Origin: Clostridiales bacterium
GTDB taxonomy: Bacteria; Bacillota; Clostridia; Lachnospirales; Lachnospiraceae
Length of the DNA: 37,817 nucleotides
Assembly: GCA_029098165.1 (NCBI GenBank)
Contig: JAQXNU010000043.1
Location: 1 to 37,817, forward strand
Direction: 5' to 3'
The notes beneath the pieces are model-generated. The model saw only the letters and a list, made by a program, of their open reading frames with translations, was not told the origin of the DNA and did no database searches. Made by a program: the position numbers and the translations under genes. Positions 31,477 to 37,817 of the stretch are shown one piece after another. The stretch's first letter is position 1, and every line of letters starts with the position of its first letter.

Positions 31477-33510
31477 CTAATTAAAATCAAAAACGCAACC
31501 AGGTGCTCCTACAAATACGATAGAACCATTCTTCGGTAATACAACAGAATTTACTTCATCTACATAGATGGAACTGGCAATGCACTGATCCTCTTCGTCA
31601 TATACATAGTAAGCACAATTTTCTGGTACATGAATTTGTATTAATTTTGAAGCATCCTCATCGTCAATCCGATACCACACTGCCATATCATCCGATACAA
31701 TTACCTGATTCTGTAACTGACTGCTCGATAACATAGCATCTTCTGAAATATAGGTCAATTCATTCACATGAAGTACCTCATAATCGTCCTTTGATTCAAA
31801 AGAGTATGTTACCAAATCTCTTCCGAGCATTCCTGGCAGACTCATCTCACTAGTTGCTATCGATTGATCAATGATCTTGCAAGGTTTATTGGAACCAAAC
31901 GATTTGATATAACCGTTCATTCCTTGGATTGGCTCTGTTTTTACATAAGGGGCGATAATATATTGTGCGGAATTGTACCCTTCATTGACAAGATAGTATT
32001 TATGATCCAATCTTTGATTCCATGCTTCGCTGATCTGATCGGGCAGTACTTGATTTTCTACCTTTTCCCCGATGAGCATCTGAAAGATTGTTTCCCCAAT
32101 CCCTTGCTTTGTCTCATACATCTTAGCTTTAAGATACGTCTTACCGTTGTTTTCTTTTACAAACTTCAAGATGGTCTTACCATAATTTCCATTGGAATTC
32201 ATAGCAAATCCATACTGATTTAGATAAACTCCGCTACTCGATACAAATTCCCCATTTCCTGTATAGATAAATTTTCCTACCATATCAAAATCACTGTCCG
32301 CTGCTCGTAATACTAATGTTCCATTGTCCTCAAACTGGGCATCGATCATGTTATTGGAGATATAGTATCCTGCATAATCCAAATACTCTTTTGGCAGAGC
32401 CTTTGCTTCTATTTTTTCTTTCGGGTTCACGGAAGATTCTTTGACCTCATGAATGATTCCTTCTTCTAATAGCACTTGTAGTATGATATCCTGTGCAATC
32501 TCACCTGCTACCACATTATCTTCTCCTGCACTATTGATTGCAATTGAAATATTATGTTCCGGCAATACAGTCAGATTCGCATGATAACCTATAATATCTC
32601 CTCCTTTGGATAGCGCTTTGATTCCATATATGTTATAAGGATACATATCCACACAATCCCATCCTAGTCCATATCCCATCTGATTATCTCCTTCACAAAC
32701 GCCGAAGGCATCATTCTGATACCATGCCCGTTGCATGAGTTCTATAGATTCTTCGGATAGTATCTTTCTCCCACTCTTTGTAAAGATCTGGCCAAATCGG
32801 GCTACGTCTTCCGTAGTACTATAAAGTCCACCACTGCCTAGACAATGACAATTCATATATGGCATCGTATGACCATCCATCGTAATTCTTGCTATGTTTT
32901 CCTCCGTAAAACCCTCGACTGGTGTAAAAGTATCATCGAGTCCAAGTGGTTCTGAGATCTCTTTCTTAACATAGGTAGAAAAACTCATACCACTGACACG
33001 TTCTACTAATAATTCTGCTAATGTAAATCCATCGTTACAATAAACCGAATATTCGCCAGGATTAGCTTTTAACTTCTGATGTGAAAGTGTTTCTAAGAAG
33101 GTATCATGATAACTGGTATCATCCTTCCCATAATCAAAGGCATTATGATTAATCGTTCCTAACAATCCAGAAGTATGGTTTAATAGCATCAAAGGAGTAA
33201 TCTTTTGATAACGTTCATCCTCCATTTTAAACTCAGGAAGATAATGGAACACTGGTGTATCTAAATTGATTTTTCCTTCCTCCACAAGTTTTAATACGGC
33301 AACGGTTGTAAACATCTTGCTAACGGAACCAATTCCATAGATTTTTTCTTCATGTTCTTGTGCTCGGTCAATGGCAGACTCTTCTCTTATTACCGATAGA
33401 GTCTCTGCTGCCTTTACTTGTTTTTCTTTCGTCATAATCGATGATGTAAACATTGCACTTACACAAGCTACCACTGTCAGTATGATAATATATTTTTTCA
33501 CTACTCTCAT
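31477..33510 (-). CDS. Serine hydrolase (beta-lactamase/PBP class C type), membrane-anchored
   Basis: The ATG at 33510 is preceded by AGGGGGAG and lies 10 bp after the permease stop; the track start is an in-frame TTG. The 677-aa protein has an N-terminal TM/signal (about 7-28) and a class C beta-lactamase-like domain with the SVSK catalytic tetrad (SxxK) followed by a YCN motif and a late HANLTV segment. About 330 further C-terminal residues have beta-rich character and no assignment. The lipocalin-like strand before the SxxK is short compared with typical members. These enzymes act on peptides or esters outside the cell, such as D-amino-acid peptides. Co-transcription with the ABC transporter suggests a shared substrate. 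Confidence 0.85.
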   Translation of the reverse strand: MRVVKKYIIILTVVACVSAMFTSSIMTKEKQVKAAETLSVIREESAIDRAQEHEEKIYGIGSVSKMFTTVAVLKLVEEGKINLDTPVFHYLPEFKMEDERYQKITPLMLLNHTSGLLGTINHNAFDYGKDDTSYHDTFLETLSHQKLKANPGEYSVYCNDGFTLAELLVERVSGMSFSTYVKKEISEPLGLDDTFTPVEGFTEENIARITMDGHTMPYMNCHCLGSGGLYSTTEDVARFGQIFTKSGRKILSEESIELMQRAWYQNDAFGVCEGDNQMGYGLGWDCVDMYPYNIYGIKALSKGGDIIGYHANLTVLPEHNISIAINSAGEDNVVAGEIAQDIILQVLLEEGIIHEVKESSVNPKEKIEAKALPKEYLDYAGYYISNNMIDAQFEDNGTLVLRAADSDFDMVGKFIYTGNGEFVSSSGVYLNQYGFAMNSNGNYGKTILKFVKENNGKTYLKAKMYETKQGIGETIFQMLIGEKVENQVLPDQISEAWNQRLDHKYYLVNEGYNSAQYIIAPYVKTEPIQGMNGYIKSFGSNKPCKIIDQSIATSEMSLPGMLGRDLVTYSFESKDDYEVLHVNELTYISEDAMLSSSQLQNQVIVSDDMAVWYRIDDEDASKLIQIHVPENCAYYVYDEEDQCIASSIYVDEVNSVVLPKNGSIVFVGAPGCVFDFN

Positions 33511-33520
33511 TGTGCTCCCC

Positions 33521-36052
33521 CTACTCAATCAATAAATCATACGCTGTGATTTTTTTAACCTGATACGCTTTCCATATCGCAATTCCATAAGTATAAGCAA
33601 TCAATCCGATTCCTAACAGAAGGACTACTGGATATGGAATAGCAAAACCGAGTTGTGTCAGTCCCATGCCTTGGAAGAAGAATTCAAGCAGCTTATTTCC
33701 AAACATCAATACGGACACTATACCGATCAATACTCCAATCAATGCAGAAATAGCATAATTCATGGATATCTGATATACAATTTCCTTCGTCGTATAGCCT
33801 AATGCTTTATAAATTCCGTATTCCACGCGTTTTTTACGTATCATAGATTTGATTGTTATGGATAAGATTCCGCCAATGATCACTAAACTAATCAATGCTA
33901 CCACTCCTACGAGTCCTACTGTCATACTGGAGAATGTATCAAGCTGACCACTACCAAACTCAATGTAATCACCAAGATCTGCAATTTTATAATCATAAGA
34001 ATCTCCTGCCAGAATCACCTTTCCATCTAACATAACGGTATAAGAAATACTATCGATTCCGTAATTTTCAAGAAGTTTCGCTATCTTCTCTTCTGCTTTT
34101 AGCGATGCAGCACTATACTTTGCATTCTCATCAACAGTAGCAAGATTATCTGTGGTACCCTCTTCCTTTACAGCGACTTTGTAAATTGTGCGTAATTTTT
34201 CTTTAAACTGATCTTTGTCATAACCATCATTTAGGTAAACATCAATTCTTCTAATCTTATACTGTGGACGTATCTGAATCACTCCATCGTAAGGAAGTAT
34301 AAGCATTTTGCCATTCTCATTGGTCGACTGAAACTCACCCACAATATAGAATTCTTTTGCTCTTCCTTCCGCCGAGATTGTAACAGTATCACCTAGATCC
34401 TTCTTGAGTAATTTTAACATTACACCAGTCAATACTACTTCATTTTCATACTTTGGCAGTGTTCCTCGATATGGTTTCAATGTTTCTGTTTTGGAAAAGT
34501 CTATGGAGGTAATTGCACTTGCCTCGATATCATCTACCGTTACGGCGAGCAGATCCGAAAGGTTCGTCTTTCTTACTTCTTCCATCTGTAACAACTCTTC
34601 TGAAAACTCCATAATATCGGTTTGTTTGGTCACCTCCACCTGAACATCCGATAATTCCATCCCTAGCATTTGGAACATCATCGTTCGATCCGTTGCAAAA
34701 TTGATATAGACGATAATCATAAGAGATACCACGAATGTGGAACAGGCAAGAACAAGTGTAAACATGATATTCTGTTTTTTGTTCTCAAAAATATTCTTAA
34801 CTGCAATCCGAAAATGTACTTTTCCAACACCTTTATAAAGAGGACAAATATTCTTTCCGAAATGATGGGATTTCATCCCCTTATTTAAAGCCTTCACTGG
34901 TGGATACTGTAAGATTCTAAGTGATGTCAGTCCAGTAGCTATCAAGATAGCGAAAACAACAATTCCAATGCAAATAAGATCAATCCATGCTGTGAATGGG
35001 AAACTTGTTTCCAAACCACTTGCCATAGTAAACACGTTCTTAACGGTTGGTAGTACAATATAAGTGAGAGCCGTCCCGAGAATACATCCGATCAACGATA
35101 ACAAACCAAATTCAACTACAACCGAACCAATAATATGCTTCGAAGTATATCCCATTGCCTGTAAGACTCCAATGTTTTGCATATTTTCCTCAATATGTTC
35201 TATGACACGGTTAACAATAACAACAAGGATTACGATACATAAAATCATAGCAAATGCAATAAGCAAAGCAGAGATAACCGCGAGAACTGCCATACAGGAA
35301 TCCTTCATTTCATGCAAATCCACACATTTTAGTAGCATATTATCTAACGAGCTATTAAAATCTGTATTATCTTTGAATTCTTTCTGAAAATCAGATAACA
35401 TATGTAGTCGTTCGGAATAAGAGCCTTCTAACTGTACTGACAGCACCATCGCTCTTCCTACTTCAGCATATAATCTTTGAAATCCCTCATCGGTAACAAA
35501 ATATTTTAACATTCCAGAGAGAGACGTTCCGTAATACGTAGTTTCAAAAAAGCCTGCAACGATAAAATCATACTGTTTTCCTTTGCATGTCAAAGAGAAA
35601 GCGTCTCCAAGTTTTACATCAAATCCTTGTAGAATCATTGGCACATAGATTGCTTGATCAGCAGGTACCGAAGTATCTTCTTTGACAAGATGCATTGGAG
35701 CAATCTCACGATTGGTATTACAATTGAACATAACCGCACCAAGTTCTAGCGTATTTTTATTATTCTTCGTTGTTGGCATATAGATGACTTCGTCTTTCTC
35801 TATTTTTGCAACTCTAGGATCCTTAAGTAAATAGGTTTCGTACTTCTGTTTATACTTTGTAACATTACATGAAGCTACAAAGTCTGGTGCCGATAGTTCT
35901 TGGACTTTCTCCATCACAAGATTGTCACATTTATCTCCTAGCTTCATACCTATATTGAAACACATCGTTGCAAGTAAAATAAATATGACTAGTGTTATGG
36001 AAGTTCCTTTTTTCTTTCGCATATTTGCAAATGCCAAACGTGTAATCAGCAT
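33521..36052 (-). CDS. FtsX/MacB-type ABC transporter permease
   Basis: This 843-aa permease has an N-terminal TM (about 18-38), a large extracytoplasmic domain, three TM helices near 255-385 with the QNIGVLQAMGYTSKHI FtsX segment, a TM near 430-450, a second extracytoplasmic domain and three C-terminal TM helices with EYGIYKALGYTTKEI. It pairs with the ATPase gene whose stop is one base upstream of its ATG; translation is coupled, as no good ribosome site is visible. The duplicated FtsX arrangement suits peptide export or detoxification driven by the ATPase. Confidence 0.9.
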   Translation of the reverse strand: MLITRLAFANMRKKKGTSITLVIFILLATMCFNIGMKLGDKCDNLVMEKVQELSAPDFVASCNVTKYKQKYETYLLKDPRVAKIEKDEVIYMPTTKNNKNTLELGAVMFNCNTNREIAPMHLVKEDTSVPADQAIYVPMILQGFDVKLGDAFSLTCKGKQYDFIVAGFFETTYYGTSLSGMLKYFVTDEGFQRLYAEVGRAMVLSVQLEGSYSERLHMLSDFQKEFKDNTDFNSSLDNMLLKCVDLHEMKDSCMAVLAVISALLIAFAMILCIVILVVIVNRVIEHIEENMQNIGVLQAMGYTSKHIIGSVVVEFGLLSLIGCILGTALTYIVLPTVKNVFTMASGLETSFPFTAWIDLICIGIVVFAILIATGLTSLRILQYPPVKALNKGMKSHHFGKNICPLYKGVGKVHFRIAVKNIFENKKQNIMFTLVLACSTFVVSLMIIVYINFATDRTMMFQMLGMELSDVQVEVTKQTDIMEFSEELLQMEEVRKTNLSDLLAVTVDDIEASAITSIDFSKTETLKPYRGTLPKYENEVVLTGVMLKLLKKDLGDTVTISAEGRAKEFYIVGEFQSTNENGKMLILPYDGVIQIRPQYKIRRIDVYLNDGYDKDQFKEKLRTIYKVAVKEEGTTDNLATVDENAKYSAASLKAEEKIAKLLENYGIDSISYTVMLDGKVILAGDSYDYKIADLGDYIEFGSGQLDTFSSMTVGLVGVVALISLVIIGGILSITIKSMIRKKRVEYGIYKALGYTTKEIVYQISMNYAISALIGVLIGIVSVLMFGNKLLEFFFQGMGLTQLGFAIPYPVVLLLGIGLIAYTYGIAIWKAYQVKKITAYDLLIE

Positions 36053-36053
36053 C

Positions 36054-36830
36054 TTACCACCCCATTTCTCCTAAGAACTGCTGCAGCTTCTGTTTCCGAA
36101 GCTCATTGCAATCGGTTGTATATGGCTTTAGTGTGATTTCGCCACAAATTGTTCCATCCTTAACATACAGGATTCGATTTCCGCGAAGTGCTGTTTTAAT
36201 GTCATGAGTAACCATAATGATGCTCTGTCCTTGTTCATTTAATTTTGTAAATGTATCCAACACCTGAACACTTGATGCCGAGTTCAAGGCTCCCGTCGGT
36301 TCATCTGCAAATAAAATTCTCGGATGATTGATGATTGCACGAACAATGGCAACGCGCTGTTTTTCACCACCAGATAGTTGATTTGGAAATTTTACAAAAT
36401 CGGTTTGATTCAGACCAACACTTAACAAAAGAGTCACGGCATGTTCGTAGACTTCTTTCTTATTGTGATTAATTAGCAATCCACTTGTCATAACATTATC
36501 TAAAACATTCATGTTATCCAGCAGATACATGGACTGAAATACAAATCCACAATTATTTCTTCGAATTATCGCCAGCTGGTCATTATTCATCTTTGCAATA
36601 TTCTCTTTCCCGATAAACACATCTCCAACCGTTGGCACATCCATTCCAGAAAGTGCATATAATAAGGTGGACTTACCTGATCCTGAACTTCCCATGATTA
36701 CAGTAAAGTCTCCTTCTTTAATCTCTAGGTCTAAATTACGCAAAACATGCTGCATAACTCCTCCATTCGAAAAGGATTTGCAGAGTTTATGAGTTTTTAG
36801 TATTATTTCTTTTTGTTTTGTTACTTCCAT
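36054..36830 (-). CDS. MacB/LolD-type ABC transporter ATP-binding protein
   Basis: The 258-aa ATPase starts at the ATG at 36830 (GGAG upstream); the track start is a GTG eight codons earlier. Walker A is GSSGSGKST, the Q loop FQSMYLL, the signature LSGGEKQRVAIVRAI, and Walker B ILFADEPTGALN. The last Walker-associated residue Asn in place of Asp (GALN for GNLD) is common in BceA-like ATPases. A C-terminal extension of about 30 residues (LKPYTTDCNELRKQ...) follows the domain. It is the first gene of an ATPase-permease-serine hydrolase operon convergent with the two-component system. Confidence 0.93.
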   Translation of the reverse strand: MEVTKQKEIILKTHKLCKSFSNGGVMQHVLRNLDLEIKEGDFTVIMGSSGSGKSTLLYALSGMDVPTVGDVFIGKENIAKMNNDQLAIIRRNNCGFVFQSMYLLDNMNVLDNVMTSGLLINHNKKEVYEHAVTLLLSVGLNQTDFVKFPNQLSGGEKQRVAIVRAIINHPRILFADEPTGALNSASSVQVLDTFTKLNEQGQSIIMVTHDIKTALRGNRILYVKDGTICGEITLKPYTTDCNELRKQKLQQFLGEMGW

Positions 36831-36913
36831 ACGTGCTCCTGCCTTTCTATTCACTCCACTGTTTGAGTTTCATTTCACGAAGAAACTATATTTTTGATTG
36901 TATTTACTGTAAC

Positions 36914-36949
36914 AAAAAAAAGATAGGAAGTCTTTAAAACCTTCCTATC
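36914..36949 (-). terminator. Intrinsic terminator of the nuclease gene
   Basis: GATAGGAAG at 36922-36930 pairs with CTTCCTATC at 36941-36949, followed on the minus strand by eight T (36921-36914). It lies 44 bp after the nuclease stop and insulates the ABC operon from it. Confidence 0.88.
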
Positions 36950-36992
36950 GATTTCTTAACAAATTCTTACCAGAATTCGAATGTTTTCGTTG

Positions 36993-37817
36993 TTATTCTC
37001 CTACTATGCCATCTCCATCACGATCGTCCATATACTTGTACAACCAATGATCTTTATAAATTGGCATCGTATAACCAGCATCCTTCGCTTCTTTGATTGT
37101 CACTTTCCCATTGCCATTCTTATCGATTTTTTGCAATTCCTTCTTTTCATCGAACGTAGAGTTTGTTTCCTCTACTTTCTCTGGTATAATCTCTGGTTCA
37201 GACTCTGGTTTTTCTGGCATAGTTTCTGGTTTGACATCTGGTTTCTTCTGTGGATTCATCTGAGGCACGATTTCTTCTTTTTTCTGAGTCGAATCATTTT
37301 GCTTCTCTGGATTCCCATTTGCAAACTCATCTACTATTCTTCTACCTTTTAGTGTATATTCATATTTGTATCTCGAAGGGATCTGAGTTTTGGTATCAGG
37401 GTAAGTGATAGTAGCAATAAAGTTTTGACATCCACCTGCATCACGGATTACTTTCTCCATATATGCCTGGTCACCATGTCTGTTCAATGTACTATCTTGA
37501 GGTGTTATGTTATAAGCATTCGATACTCCGCCTAAGGAATCAGCAATTACATGGCCTTCATCGAGATCCTTTCTCTCCACTCCCGGTACTTTTGCTTCAT
37601 CATAATAATATCTACCATTTGATTTTACTGGCTCATTTTTTTCATCTTGCAGAATAATCTTGTCAGCGATTACGGTCACCAGTTGGCCATACTCATTCGT
37701 TAATGCCCAATATTCTCGATCTCCGAACCCGATGTCCACCGCAACATTCGCTTGTCGATTTCCAGACAAATCTCCACCATCTACTTCGATAATGGTGTAT
37801 TCTTTTCCACCATATTT
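36993..37817 (-). CDS. DNA/RNA non-specific endonuclease with excalibur-like tail (5' end outside window)
   Basis: The reading frame stays open to the right edge, upstream of the TTG that the track takes as start, so the gene is incomplete. The visible 274 codons begin YGGKEYTIIEVDGGDLSG. The nuclease core has GRYYYDEAKVPGVER and DEGHVIADSLGG, the DxGHxxA form of the His-Me-finger NS_2 endonucleases, then NAYNITPQDSTLNRHG. A Pro/Glu/Lys-rich linker (about 60 residues) leads to a calcium-binding end: DKNGNGKVT and an excalibur-like DRDGDGIVGE, in which the usual Cys is Gly. It is probably secreted or surface-bound and degrades extracellular DNA or acts in DNA uptake; a signal peptide cannot be seen. 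Confidence 0.88.
   Translation of the reverse strand, partial: KYGGKEYTIIEVDGGDLSGNRQANVAVDIGFGDREYWALTNEYGQLVTVIADKIILQDEKNEPVKSNGRYYYDEAKVPGVERKDLDEGHVIADSLGGVSNAYNITPQDSTLNRHGDQAYMEKVIRDAGGCQNFIATITYPDTKTQIPSRYKYEYTLKGRRIVDEFANGNPEKQNDSTQKKEEIVPQMNPQKKPDVKPETMPEKPESEPEIIPEKVEETNSTFDEKKELQKIDKNGNGKVTIKEAKDAGYTMPIYKDHWLYKYMDDRDGDGIVGE

Overview
The window looks like part of a low-GC Firmicutes chromosome, most likely a Lachnospiraceae (Clostridium cluster XIVa) gut anaerobe. The basis is the AT-rich DNA, strong AGGAGG ribosome sites, an FprA-type flavodiiron protein, an iron-dependent alcohol dehydrogenase, CPBP protease, DUF5348/resolvase cassette and an NS_2-type nuclease with excalibur-like tail. 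No tRNA, rRNA or CRISPR array was seen.

Region 1 (about 1-17.5 kb) is an accessory peptide/transport island, almost entirely on the minus strand. At its left edge an IS66-like terminus appears to cut the 3' end of an FtsX-type permease. Next come a membrane-anchored thioredoxin-like protein, a C39-peptidase ABC exporter and a 66-aa double-glycine-leader peptide with five cysteines: a bacteriocin-like export locus. A recombinase cassette follows (degenerate tyrosine recombinase, unknown ORF, DUF5348 protein, serine resolvase with a res-like site). Then come a stand-alone winged-helix regulator, an alpha/beta hydrolase, metK, a tandem receiver protein, a second stand-alone winged-helix protein and an XRE regulator. 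A divergent response regulator with a degenerate receiver faces three tandem 45-47-aa peptides that are absent from the ORF track. These share an EVxIYTDDCG-x5-C-xx-DC core (CX6CX3C) and lie downstream of a MacB-like ATPase/permease pair. Four promoters of the island, in front of the GG peptide, metK, the tandem receiver gene and the first YTDDCG peptide, share a gap-free 41-bp element placed 20-21 bp upstream of a -10-like hexamer. This suggests one regulon joining peptides, transport, SAM supply and regulators.

Region 2 (17.5-19.2 kb) is an IS110-family element whose upstream non-coding region folds like a bridge RNA. Beside it is the 5' remnant of a polysaccharide pyruvyl transferase gene with a nonsense codon.

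Region 3 (19.2-24.4 kb) holds a MerR-methyltransferase fusion followed by the dTDP-L-rhamnose operon rfbA-rfbB-rfbD-rfbC. The operon promoter has the 19-bp spacer with a centred palindrome that is the hallmark of MerR-family control.

Region 4 (24.4-29.3 kb) contains a flavodiiron protein, a small PH-like membrane protein, a decayed AraC-GyrI/GNAT mosaic, an iron-containing alcohol dehydrogenase and a CPBP protease. Region 5 (29.4-37.8 kb) holds a two-component system convergent with a MacB-like ABC transporter plus serine hydrolase operon, probably an envelope-stress or antimicrobial-peptide response module. A secreted-type nuclease running off the right edge ends the window.
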